Shown here: piece by piece, positions 27,221-35,268 of the stretch
Layout: each line of letters starts with the position of its first letter
Numbering within the stretch: the first letter of the stretch is position 1
Source of the DNA: an uncultured Muribaculaceae bacterium
GTDB lineage: Bacteria; Bacteroidota; Bacteroidia; Bacteroidales; Muribaculaceae
Assembly: GCA_910583525.1 (NCBI GenBank)
Contig: CAJTXL010000005.1
Coordinates: forward strand, 57,982 to 121,981
Direction: 5' to 3'
Length of the DNA stretch: 64,000 bases
Position numbers and translations under genes: made by a program
The notes under the pieces: generated by a model
Told to the model about the DNA's origin: nothing
The model's input: only the letters and a program-made list of their open reading frames with translations
Databases searched by the model: none

Positions 27221-27865
27221 TCAGGATGCCGGTTCGTTGAGCAGATCCATGAAATCCATCGTACGTGCTTCGAGCCTGTTCATTATTTTATTGATGCGTG
27301 CCACCAGATAGTTGTAGGCGAACAAGGCGATAATGCCCACTACAAGACCTGCCACCGTTGTCACGAGCGCGGCATATATACCCGAAGCGAAAGAGTCGAT
27401 AGTGGCCGAGGAACCCGCCTGCGCGATGGCATAGAAAGCCTGCACCATTCCGATGACAGTGCCGAGAAAACCGAGCATAGGCGCTCCGGCGGCTGTTGTC
27501 GCAAGCCATGGCAGACCACGGCTCAGACCGGCGATTTCGAGATTGCCCGTATTCTCGATAGCGACGAGAACGTCGTTCATCGGACGTCCGATGCGAGAAA
27601 TACCTTTGGCTATCAGCCGAGAATAAGGGCTTGCATTGGCCTGGCAAAGGTTGAGGGCGCTTTCCGTTTCACCTTCGTGGATATATCCTCTTATGCGCTG
27701 CATGAAGTTTTCGTCCTCGACACTTGCACGGGATATCACCAGATAGCGCTCCACAAACACATATATTGTCAAAAGCAGCAGCAAGGCCAGTGGGAGCATG
27801 GTCCATCCCCCTTGCAGGCATAAGTCCCAAAGCGACATTGACGGTACTTCGGCGATTTCTGTCAT
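27221..27865 (-). CDS. exbB: ExbB/TolQ/MotA-type proton channel protein
   Basis: 214 residues with three membrane helices (about 20-38, 117-140 and 165-187). The second helix region has the family line TTAAGAPMLGFLGTVIGMVQAF and the third LVTTVAGLVVGIIALFAYN. It is the first gene of exbB-exbD-tonB. No promoter of the common type is seen in the 35 bases between it and the MITE-like element, so transcription may start inside the element. Confidence 0.9.
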   Translation of the reverse strand: MTEIAEVPSMSLWDLCLQGGWTMLPLALLLLLTIYVFVERYLVISRASVEDENFMQRIRGYIHEGETESALNLCQANASPYSRLIAKGISRIGRPMNDVLVAIENTGNLEIAGLSRGLPWLATTAAGAPMLGFLGTVIGMVQAFYAIAQAGSSATIDSFASGIYAALVTTVAGLVVGIIALFAYNYLVARINKIMNRLEARTMDFMDLLNEPAS

Positions 27866-27900
27866 TTTTTATTGTATTATAGATTGACGACAATAGTTTA

Positions 27901-28232
27901 GAGGGTGTTTAATAATATCTGTTAAACGACAGGCCGAAAAGTTTTAGATGGATTGCGTTCTGCGATGAAGGAGCATAGCGTGCTATGCGACTGAAGAGCA
28001 GGGCGCAAGACGCTAAAAATTTTCGGAGGCGTTGCATTTGTCCTTTTCGAGTAATACATAATTTATAATTTAAAATTCAGCATTCTTAATATTACCCCGG
28101 TCTTGGTGTCTTTTTGTTAACTTGCGCATTGCTCGTCGGTCGCATGGGAACCGCCATGCTCGCTCCTCGCAATGTGCAATTTAAGCAAAAATACACCAAC
28201 CTGTCGTTTAACATATATTATTAAACACCCTC
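27901..28232. mobile_element. 332-bp MITE-like element with 33-bp terminal inverted repeats
   Basis: The ends 27901-27933 and 28200-28232 are inverted copies over 33 bases with one mismatch (outer bases GAGGGTGTTTAATAATAT). Both outer flanks read TTA, a likely 3-bp target duplication; the right copy is part of the pdxJ stop codon. The inside has no open frame, but has GCATAGC/GCTATGC and TTGCGCATTGC/GCAATGTGCAA hairpins. No transposase is present, so it would be mobilised in trans. It fills the gap between exbB and pdxJ. Confidence 0.75.
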
Positions 28233-28949
28233 TTAGCGCCCGAGGGCAGCCTTATAGCGCTTCACAGTCTCTTCGAGACCAAGATAGAGAGCGTCGCATA
28301 TGAGCGCATGTCCAATAGAAACTTCACTTAGGAAAGGTATGCGCTCGCTGAAGAAGCGCAGGTTTTCAAGATTGAGGTCGTGACCGGCATTGACACCGAG
28401 ACCGAGCTTCTTTGCCTTGAGGGCAGCTTCGACAAACGGAGCGACGGCAGCCTCGGGGTCTGAGGCATAGGCGTCGGCATATGGCTTGGTGTATAGTTCG
28501 ATACGGTCGGCGCCGGTAGCAGCGGCAGCGGCAACGACATCTACATCGGCATTTACGAATATCGAGGTGCGCACTCCGGCATCTTTGAAACGCTCCACCA
28601 ACGAGGCAAGGAACTCGGCATTTGCCGCCACATCCCAACCGGCCGACGATGTGAGCGCATCGGCGGCATCGGGCACAAGCGTGACCTGTGTGGGACGCGT
28701 TTTTAGCACAAGGTCGACAAATTCGGGCGACGGATAGCCTTCGATATTGAATTCGCAACGCAGCAAAGGGCGGAGCTTATAGACATCAGAACGGCGTATG
28801 TGCCGCTCGTCGGGACGTGGATGGACGGTTATCCCGTCGGCCCCGAACCCCTCGATGTCGAGCGCAACGGCCTCTACGTCAGGCCTGTTCTCGCCACGCG
28901 CATTGCGCAATGTCGCTATTTTGTTTATATTAACGCTTAAATTGGTCAT
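28233..28949 (-). CDS. pdxJ: pyridoxine 5'-phosphate synthase
   Basis: Start at 28949 ([19 protein letters not shown]), the canonical PdxJ N-terminus; the longer frame upstream is promoter DNA. 238 residues, usual length. Family motifs: [41 protein letters not shown] and [11 protein letters not shown], the TIM-barrel phosphate and catalytic His/Glu positions. It condenses 3-amino-1-hydroxyacetone phosphate with deoxyxylulose 5-phosphate to PNP for vitamin B6. The stop codon abuts the MITE-like element. Confidence 0.95.
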   Translation of the reverse strand: MTNLSVNINKIATLRNARGENRPDVEAVALDIEGFGADGITVHPRPDERHIRRSDVYKLRPLLRCEFNIEGYPSPEFVDLVLKTRPTQVTLVPDAADALTSSAGWDVAANAEFLASLVERFKDAGVRTSIFVNADVDVVAAAAATGADRIELYTKPYADAYASDPEAAVAPFVEAALKAKKLGLGVNAGHDLNLENLRFFSERIPFLSEVSIGHALICDALYLGLEETVKRYKAALGR

Positions 28950-28977
28950 CGATTCGTAATGATACGCAGTTTTTTCG

Positions 28978-28985
28978 TATATTTG
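28978..28985 (+). promoter_or_regulatory. plus-strand -7 element TATATTTG upstream of the ACT-like gene
   Basis: A perfect TATATTTG facing the ACT-like/nadK genes but 216 bases upstream of the first ATG; it may drive a long leader. Confidence 0.4.
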
Positions 28986-29032
28986 TGGTTCTATTAAGCA
29001 CACATCGGAGCGGAAGCCCCGGTTTGATAATG

Positions 29033-29112
29033 CAAAAATACGAATAAGTCGAGTGCAAAACAAATTTATTTGATTTTGCCGAGCGTGAGGATTTAAGACG
29101 AAGTCAAAAATA
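29033..29112 (-). promoter_or_regulatory. three tandem minus-strand -7 elements upstream of pdxJ
   Basis: TATTTTTG (29033-29040), TAAATTTG (29061-29068) and TATTTTTG (29105-29112) on the minus strand, 84, 112 and 156 bases before the pdxJ start. Confidence 0.5.
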
Positions 29113-29167
29113 CGGAACGCGAGCGCAAAAAACAAAATTTATTTGTTTTTGCCGAGCGTGAGGATTT
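29051..29167. repeat. imperfect direct repeat in the pdxJ/ACT intergenic region
   Basis: Two copies of a ~45-base unit beginning GAGYGCAAAA start at 29051 and 29121; the 17-base core GCCGAGCGTGAGGATTT is identical at 29078-29094 and 29151-29167. The unit carries minus-strand promoter motifs, so it probably duplicated a promoter. Confidence 0.6.
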
Positions 29168-29200
29168 GAGCATTTGTGCAAAAATTCGGAAGCATTCAAG

Positions 29201-29593
29201 ATGAAGCCAGATACAAACAGCAATAAATTCCCCGAAAACGAGTATTTTCTCCCCCCGGTAGCCGAAAGCTCAAGGCTTCTTGTCGGCTGCAAAAAAGAGG
29301 ATTATTCGGCGTCGCGCATAGCACGTGCCGTCGAGGACTGCAACGCGCACCTGCTGAACCTTAACGTGACGGAAATATGCGGCGACAACCCGTTTGCCGA
29401 AGACAGAGAAAGCTCGGAAGGCAAGTTCCCGATAATATTCGATTTACGGGTAAACCACCGGAACGCCATGAACATCAGCCGTTCGCTTGAGCGCTACGGA
29501 TATACCGTAATATGCGCCCAATCGTCGGACAATGCCGACGACGACACTACACGCCAACGCATAGACCAACTCTTCCGATACCTCGAGATATGA
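29201..29593 (+). CDS. ACT-like domain protein in the slot of a CBS-ACT gene
   Basis: Start at 29201 (MKPDTNSNKF). About 130 residues. From about residue 24 it matches the C-terminal ACT-like part of the CBS-domain protein that in many Bacteroides lies directly before nadK: SRLLVGCKKEDYSASRIARAVEDCNAHLL, then FPIIFDLRVNHRNAMNISRSLERYGYTV. The CBS pair that normally precedes it is missing. The stop overlaps nadK by 4 bases (ATGA). It is probably a small-molecule-responsive partner of the downstream enzymes; function inferred. Confidence 0.65.
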   Translation: MKPDTNSNKFPENEYFLPPVAESSRLLVGCKKEDYSASRIARAVEDCNAHLLNLNVTEICGDNPFAEDRESSEGKFPIIFDLRVNHRNAMNISRSLERYGYTVICAQSSDNADDDTTRQRIDQLFRYLEI

Positions 29594-30456
29594 CAATAGC
29601 AATCTACGGCAGCCGGCGCCAATACGGCGCATTTGAATACGTTGCAGCTTTCCTGGAGAAACTGAAGCAACGTGGCGACAAAATCGTGATGCACCGCAAA
29701 CTTTACCGGCATCTCTTCGACGAGATACCGGCATCCCTTACAGGCATCGAAACCGCCTCGGAATGCCCGAAGCAGCGCGCCGACCTTGCCGTAAGCCTCG
29801 GCGGCGACGGCACCTTTCTGCGTACTGCCCTATGGCTCAACGATGCAGAGACCCCTATTGTAGGCGTCAACACCGGGCATCTCGGATACCTGACCGCATT
29901 GACGATAGACCAGCTGCCCATGCTGCCTGAGCTGATTGCAGGCGATAAACTCCGCATTGAACGGCGTATAATACTCGAAGTCCTGTCGCCGGAGCTGCCG
30001 CAAGAGGTGGGGAAATTCGCGCTGAACGAGGTCGCAGTCCTAAAAGAAGAATCCGCCTCAATGATACAGGTTGCCGTGAGCCTCGGCTCAATGCCATTGG
30101 CCGAATACCGCGCCGACGGACTTATAGCATGCACCCCTACGGGCAGCACGGCCTACAGCCTGTCGGTAGGTGGCCCGATAGTAGAGCCGACGCTCGACGT
30201 ATGCGTGCTGTCGCCGATTGCGGCGCACACCCTGTCGATGCGTCCGTTGGTAGTAAACTCGGACGCTCCTATAACAATAGTACCGTCGGGACGCACCAAA
30301 CATATACGCATAGCTCTCGACGGACGTTCGATACAGCTCGAAAACGGCACTCCCGTAGTCGTAGGACGGGCTCCGTTCAAAATACTTGTGATGCAGCTCG
30401 CCAACCACACCTTTGCCGATACATTAAGACAAAAACTCCATTGGGGAGAGGCTTGA
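29590..30456 (+). CDS. nadK: NAD kinase
   Basis: Start at 29590 (MTIAIYGSRR), overlapping the upstream stop (ATGA). 288 residues. Diagnostic motifs are GGDGTFLRT at 71-79 and GVNTGHLGYLT at ~95-105, then TPTGSTAYSLSVGGP in the C-terminal beta domain. It phosphorylates NAD to NADP with ATP or polyphosphate. Context ACT-nadK-YgjP opposite pdxJ is the common Bacteroidales arrangement. Confidence 0.95.
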   Translation: MTIAIYGSRRQYGAFEYVAAFLEKLKQRGDKIVMHRKLYRHLFDEIPASLTGIETASECPKQRADLAVSLGGDGTFLRTALWLNDAETPIVGVNTGHLGYLTALTIDQLPMLPELIAGDKLRIERRIILEVLSPELPQEVGKFALNEVAVLKEESASMIQVAVSLGSMPLAEYRADGLIACTPTGSTAYSLSVGGPIVEPTLDVCVLSPIAAHTLSMRPLVVNSDAPITIVPSGRTKHIRIALDGRSIQLENGTPVVVGRAPFKILVMQLANHTFADTLRQKLHWGEA

Positions 30457-30460
30457 CGCA

Positions 30461-31222
30461 ATGGATACAAGCAAAAGACTGCTCGTAAAGTCGTGCCGCT
30501 ACCGGCACCCCGTGCTTGGAGCCGTACACGTCAAGGTCCATGGCACTACTCGCCATCTCAAAGCCCGTTGGGTGGGACAGGAAGTCTGCGTAACAATACC
30601 TCCCGACTGTCTTCTTTCGGACTATGAACGCTTCATAGGCTCGGTGCAGCAGAAGTTGCTCGACATAAAACCGAAACCGGCCTTTGCGCTCGGACAAATC
30701 ATCGATGCGCCTAAAGCCGATTTCACCATCAAAGCCGGAAGTTCCGACACCGGAAGAGACTTAAAAATAGAAGCGAACACATCGTCGCCCCTGCGCGGAA
30801 AATGCGAAAACTACATAATAACTCTATCGCCTTCGCTCATAAAAAAAGGCATAGCCGACGCGGCTGTACAAGACTTCATTAACAAGGCTTTGCTCGCCGC
30901 CGCCAAACACGCGACAGCATCGCTGCTGCTGCCACATGCGAAAGAATTGGCCGACAAAATCGGACGGCATCCCGGCGCATGGGACGTAAAAGAGACCAAG
31001 ACCCGGCTCGGATGCTGCTCGTCGCGAGGCGTAATAACACTATCGCCACGACTGATTTTTCTGCCTGAGGAACTGAGCGATTTCGTTATATATCACGAAC
31101 TGGCGCATCTGTCGGAAATGAACCACTCGACCGCCTTCCACGAACTTTGCGACCGCTATTGCGGTGGGCGCGAGGCCGAACTTATTGCACGGATACGCGC
31201 TTTCCACTTTCCCGTATTCTAA
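30461..31222 (+). CDS. YgjP-type zinc metallopeptidase (DUF45)
   Basis: 253 residues. N-terminal beta-hairpin domain with VHGTTRHLKARW, then a helical peptidase-like domain: the motif HELAH at 212-216 in YHELAHLSEMNHSTAF with a third ligand His downstream, preceded by RLGCCSSRGVITLSPRL, the family hallmark. Members are related to WLM/SprT proteins; their substrate is unknown. It starts 4 bases after nadK and ends 6 bases from the convergent subtilase gene. Confidence 0.88.
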   Translation: MDTSKRLLVKSCRYRHPVLGAVHVKVHGTTRHLKARWVGQEVCVTIPPDCLLSDYERFIGSVQQKLLDIKPKPAFALGQIIDAPKADFTIKAGSSDTGRDLKIEANTSSPLRGKCENYIITLSPSLIKKGIADAAVQDFINKALLAAAKHATASLLLPHAKELADKIGRHPGAWDVKETKTRLGCCSSRGVITLSPRLIFLPEELSDFVIYHELAHLSEMNHSTAFHELCDRYCGGREAELIARIRAFHFPVF

Positions 31223-31228
31223 AACCTT

Positions 31229-33385
31229 CTAAACTAAGACTTTCCGTACAAAACTGCCGACTGTAACAATGTAGACGCCTCGTGGAAAGCCTGCGGCAGA
31301 AATCTGCGCACTGCCGTTCTCTGCCTGTGCAGAAGCAACAGTACGCCCCGACATATCTACAACTACGGCAGTGAAATCATTTAAACCGGGCACTCTTACC
31401 TCCATTACCCCACCGTCACGACTTACGCACATATCGCCGGGCGTCACAGCCGAAGGCCCGGCAAGCGAAGCCTTGCGGCGGAGCACTTCTGCCATTCCGG
31501 CCACAACATCGAATTTCCCTGAGCCCCAGGCTTCGGGAGTACGCCCGACAAAAGCGTCGCGGCGAGAAGTCTTAGCCACAATATCGAGCACATCGCGCGC
31601 CGTCAGCGACGGGTCGGCTTCGAGCCACAGCGCTATTCCGCCGGCCACCGCCGGCGAGGACATAGACGTCCCCCACTTCACGCCCCAGTAGTCAGTACGG
31701 GAAACGCCCTCGCGCTCCGACACTATATCTTCAGCGCCGATTTGCCCCAACTGTATGGCCCGAGAAGACAAGACCGACACCACAGCCGCTCCAGGCGCCG
31801 CCACGTGCGGCAGTGTGCGCCCATCGACAGTGGTGCCGCGCGACGACCATGGTGCAATGTCGCCTAAAGTATAACCGGCGCCAACATCATGCGTGTTTCC
31901 GGAGGTGTCAGTCCACTCGGTACGCGAAACATATGCTCCCACACTCAACACACCATCGGCACAGGCCATTGACGAAATCGACAGTTCATCGCCGCCGTCA
32001 GTCCAACCTTCCATGCGACGTCCGGCCAAATTGGTCGTGTTCGCAGACAAAGTGATATCGACACGATGGCCGTCGACTCCTTCCACTATAATACCGGGCA
32101 CTACATGGCCGTCGGCATTGGCTGTCTGATTGTATTTCATCTCAAACGACACATAGTAGTTCGGGCGTCCGTTAGTGCCTATATTATCGGAGTAGTACAC
32201 TGCGACATAGCTGCCGGTATAGTTATTTGAGAAATCGGTATTTATGATTGCCCCTTCTTCGACATATCTCGTGAAGTCGGATGTCGCGAGAACAAAAGAG
32301 CCGTCCTCGACAGGCTCGACCTCATAGGATGCCAATATCTGCTTTGCCTGCGTGTCGGCAAGCACAAGAGTCAGCCGGACAGGCGATTGGTCGCCACTCC
32401 ACACGGCAACGGTACCATCTCCCTTGCCCGACGATTGTTCAGGGCGTATGAATGTCTTCACCGCAGGTGCATCGGTGCTGAAACGCCGCGAAAGCGAGCG
32501 TTTGAATGTGTGCTCGTTTCCGGCCGACACCACAACGACGGCATCTTCAGCCACGGCGGTCAATGCCCGTGACAGAGGGTCTGTACCATCATGCGGCCCG
32601 ATAAAATCGGCGATTGAAAGATTTATGACGCACGGCATACCTTCTGAGGCGGCGAACTTGGCGATTTCAGCAACGCCCAAGGCGATATTGGTGTCAGATA
32701 TCGTTCCGCAGGCCACCGCAAGTGCCGCTCCGGGAGCCATTCCACCATACGGTTTACCTTCATCACGCCCGGCCATTGTTCCGAGCACATGGCTGCCATG
32801 GGTCTGTTGGGGAGCGTCGTAGGTAAATGCGTCGAGCATCACGGGGACGGAATATTCAGTACACTTCCCGGCATCGCCGAAGTAGTGCCACAGACGCCGC
32901 ACACGGCTATGGGCGCCGTCGCGGAAAGCCGGGTTCTGCAGGTCAAAACCTATGTCGTACAAACCGGCAAGCACGCCGCGACCTGTATACACGGTGTTCT
33001 CATAACCAGGAGCCGTGGCCAGCACGTCGGCGCCGATTTCATGCCGTATCCTATCATTTGCCGGAAGCATTGGCCTGGAAATGTTTATGGAAAGGACATT
33101 GTCGTCAGATGCAAGAGCTTCAAGCTGCCCTACGGCGCCGCGCACCACAAGGATGTCGCCGAATTCTGAAAGCACCTCAACGCCGCCGATATCGGCCGAA
33201 CTGGCGGCAATTTCATCGGTAAAGGAAACAAAAGCGTCAAGCACATCTCCGGACCTCGAACCTACAGAGGCATCGGCCGGCGCAGTCAATACCATTCGTG
33301 AATAAGCATCGAACTTGGGCGACAGCCCGTAAGCCACCGCACACAGACACAGCGGCGACAGAATGGCAAGTAGCGTCTTTTTCAT
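31229..33385 (-). CDS. secreted subtilisin-like (S8) serine protease with type A sorting tail
   Basis: 718 residues; signal peptide about 1-20. The catalytic triad is D144 in LAGLYDIGFD (an unusual Tyr before Asp), H196 in HGSHVLGTMAG, and Ser in GTSMSSPAVAGGIAL near residue 585. A ~150-residue beta insertion (PA-like or jelly-roll, ~330-480) lies between His and Ser. The end resembles a type IX sorting tail (PRGVYIVTVGSFVRKVLV). The ATG overlaps the xerD stop by 4 bases. Likely surface or secreted protease. Confidence 0.9.
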   Translation of the reverse strand: MKKTLLAILSPLCLCAVAYGLSPKFDAYSRMVLTAPADASVGSRSGDVLDAFVSFTDEIAASSADIGGVEVLSEFGDILVVRGAVGQLEALASDDNVLSINISRPMLPANDRIRHEIGADVLATAPGYENTVYTGRGVLAGLYDIGFDLQNPAFRDGAHSRVRRLWHYFGDAGKCTEYSVPVMLDAFTYDAPQQTHGSHVLGTMAGRDEGKPYGGMAPGAALAVACGTISDTNIALGVAEIAKFAASEGMPCVINLSIADFIGPHDGTDPLSRALTAVAEDAVVVVSAGNEHTFKRSLSRRFSTDAPAVKTFIRPEQSSGKGDGTVAVWSGDQSPVRLTLVLADTQAKQILASYEVEPVEDGSFVLATSDFTRYVEEGAIINTDFSNNYTGSYVAVYYSDNIGTNGRPNYYVSFEMKYNQTANADGHVVPGIIVEGVDGHRVDITLSANTTNLAGRRMEGWTDGGDELSISSMACADGVLSVGAYVSRTEWTDTSGNTHDVGAGYTLGDIAPWSSRGTTVDGRTLPHVAAPGAAVVSVLSSRAIQLGQIGAEDIVSEREGVSRTDYWGVKWGTSMSSPAVAGGIALWLEADPSLTARDVLDIVAKTSRRDAFVGRTPEAWGSGKFDVVAGMAEVLRRKASLAGPSAVTPGDMCVSRDGGVMEVRVPGLNDFTAVVVDMSGRTVASAQAENGSAQISAAGFPRGVYIVTVGSFVRKVLV

Positions 33386-34305
33386 GTCTTTAAAGAGAAT
33401 TGGTTTCGCGGATGATGCAGAAGTATCTCCTCGCGAAGACGTAGGTTGTCGAGATGTAGATAGATTTCGGTGGTGGCGATAGACTCGTGTCCGAGCATCT
33501 GTTGTATAGCCCTCAGATTGGCGCCTCCTTCGAGCAGATGCGTGGCAAACGAATGCCGGAGACTATGCGGTGAAATCGTCTTTACGATACCTGCCGCCTC
33601 GGCAAGCTCGCGAACGACATAAAAGACCATCACGCGCGTAAGGTGTCGACCGTTGCGGCTGATGAAAAGATAGTCTTCTTCGCCACGATTAACCTTGTCG
33701 CCACGACGCCAACGCTCGTCGAGATAAAGACGTATTTGTTCGACAGCAAGCTCGCTCATAGGCACCATGCGCTCTTTCGAGCCTTTGCCTTCGACTATAA
33801 GGTAGCCGTCGTCGAGCGATACCCGACGCGTCTGCAGCTCACACAATTCGCTGACGCGCAAACCCGAACCGTAAAGCACTTCTATTATGGCACGGTTACG
33901 GCGCCCGTAGCGTGCGCTATAATCAATTGCATTGAACATCGCCTTCACTTCGTCGACAGTCAGTACATCGGGCAGATGACGTCCCAATTTGGGGCCTTCG
34001 AGCTGCTCGGAAGGGTCGCTGTCGAGAATGCCTTCGATAAGAAGATAACGGTAGAACGAGCGTACACCCGAAACCACCCGAGCCTGTGTGCGCAGCGATA
34101 TGCCAAGGTCATGCAGAGCGAAAACGAATTCATGCAATATGTCGGGTGTGACTTCGGTCACTTCAATTCCGGCCTCCGAAAGCCAGGCAGCCAGCTTCTC
34201 CACATCTGCCATATAGGCAAGACGGGTATTTTCGCTCAGTCCGCGTTCGAGCAGAAGAAAAGCCTTGTAGTGAGGCTTCAGCGATTGGAATACGTCGGTA
34301 GCCAT
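33382..34305 (-). CDS. xerD: tyrosine site-specific recombinase, XerD-type
   Basis: Start at 34305 (MATDVFQSLK) in a TGATG overlap with the DUF4294 stop. 307 residues. SAM-like core-binding domain (1-~105, LLLERGLSENTRLAYMADV) and catalytic domain with the R-K-H-R-H-Y set: R in GSGLRVSELCELQ, K in KGSKERMVP, HxxR in HSLRHSFATHLLE, and Tyr in TTEIYLHLD. It resolves chromosome dimers at dif with XerC. No phage or island genes are near, so it is the housekeeping enzyme. Confidence 0.92.
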   Translation of the reverse strand: MATDVFQSLKPHYKAFLLLERGLSENTRLAYMADVEKLAAWLSEAGIEVTEVTPDILHEFVFALHDLGISLRTQARVVSGVRSFYRYLLIEGILDSDPSEQLEGPKLGRHLPDVLTVDEVKAMFNAIDYSARYGRRNRAIIEVLYGSGLRVSELCELQTRRVSLDDGYLIVEGKGSKERMVPMSELAVEQIRLYLDERWRRGDKVNRGEEDYLFISRNGRHLTRVMVFYVVRELAEAAGIVKTISPHSLRHSFATHLLEGGANLRAIQQMLGHESIATTEIYLHLDNLRLREEILLHHPRNQFSLKT

Positions 34306-34952
34306 CACAAAGTCCCTTGCTCGACACAACGCGCTATACGGTCGAGCATAGCATCGTTTTTGTCTTTTTTAGGATTGAAACTGCTTTTGAGACTTACCCC
34401 GAAGAGCTTGCCGAAGCCTTGCCAGAACGTAGCGCGGAACGAACCCAAAAAGGCTTTTACAATATCGTAGCTTGTCTGATGCGTTTCTCGCTGCACGAGT
34501 TTGATAAGAACCTTTGCCTGGCGCTTGGAGAACCGTTTCAGAACGGGTTTATACTGCTCGAAGAGCGCTTTCTCCATCTTTTTCAAGTAGTCTTCGCGCT
34601 CTTTTTGGGTGGCGAAAGTTTCGATATATTCGTATGTTTCGACCAAAGTTTCGGCTATCAGCTTAGCATATGGAAGAGTCAGCTTGACGTCGCGCACCGT
34701 GCGCCAATAAAATTCCTCGTCCTTCTTGTTCTTGAATTTTAGAGGAGGATATACCGTCAAATCGCGCAGAAAGATAACCAACATCGTATCGCCCTGCTCA
34801 TCGACACGATAGGAATATCCGCGATAAGGATTGCGACGCACCGATGCCACTTCTTCAGCTTCGTCGCGAGCCCTGTCGGGTTGCGGCTCCCGTGCGTGCG
34901 TGCAGAAACAGGAGAGCACCGCTATTATTATGAGAACGAGGAGATTTTTCAT
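34305..34952 (-). CDS. DUF4294 family secreted protein
   Basis: Start at 34952 (MKNLLVLIIIAVL), giving a signal peptide about 1-20 ending THARE; 215 residues. The core has TMLVIFLRDLTVYPPLKFKNKKDEEFYWRTVRDVKLTLPYAK and later KRFSKRQAKVLIKLVQRETHQTSYDI, the conserved DUF4294 blocks. It is restricted to Bacteroidetes and its function is unknown. It shares the transcript of xerD (TGATG overlap) and lies 50 bases downstream of tRNA-Arg. Confidence 0.85.
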   Translation of the reverse strand: MKNLLVLIIIAVLSCFCTHAREPQPDRARDEAEEVASVRRNPYRGYSYRVDEQGDTMLVIFLRDLTVYPPLKFKNKKDEEFYWRTVRDVKLTLPYAKLIAETLVETYEYIETFATQKEREDYLKKMEKALFEQYKPVLKRFSKRQAKVLIKLVQRETHQTSYDIVKAFLGSFRATFWQGFGKLFGVSLKSSFNPKKDKNDAMLDRIARCVEQGTL

Positions 34953-35002
34953 CGGCAGGTAGACAAAAAGGACATCGTACGGCCTTGTGCGATGCCCTAA
35001 TG

Positions 35003-35076
35003 TGACTCCTACAGGATTCAAACCTGTAACCTTCTGATCCGTAGTCAGATGCTCTATTCAGTTGAGCTAAGGAGCC
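35003..35076 (-). tRNA. tRNA-Arg (anticodon ACG)
   Basis: A complete cloverleaf on the minus strand: acceptor GGCTCCT/AGGAGTC (one G-T pair), D arm with AGCTCAACTGAATAGAGCA, anticodon stem TCTGA/TCAGA with loop CTACGGA (ACG, read as ICG), and T arm ACAGG-TTTGAATC-CTGTA. CCA is not encoded. The gene reads CGN Arg codons. Confidence 0.95.
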
Positions 35077-35101
35077 TTAGGCCTTTTGCCGTATTGCGGT
35101 G

Positions 35102-35132
35102 CAAAGTTACAACTTTGTTCGCATTACACAAA
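35102..35132 (-). promoter_or_regulatory. promoter of tRNA-Arg
   Basis: TAACTTTG on the minus strand (35102-35109) with TTTG 19 bases upstream (35129-35132). Confidence 0.7.
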
Positions 35133-35268
35133 ATTTTTAACATATTTTGACCTCGCGAGACACAAGGCTATCATTTAAACTTACCCGATATGCAACACAT
35201 GACTTATACTGGTTGGATTGCGTCCGCAGCGCAGACGCTTTTGGAAAAAACGACCGTTTATCCTGAAA

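Noticed and set aside
27901..28232. Full insertion sequence
   Set aside because: No open frame for a transposase exists inside the 332 bases.
33382..35076. Integrative element at tRNA-Arg with XerD as integrase
   Set aside because: XerD has the housekeeping layout, is linked to DUF4294, and no direct repeat of the tRNA 3' end or phage gene is seen nearby.
35219..35262. Hairpin GCGTC...GACGC plus T run as a terminator for the GNAT gene
   Set aside because: The stem is only five base pairs and the T run lies on the wrong side for minus-strand transcription.
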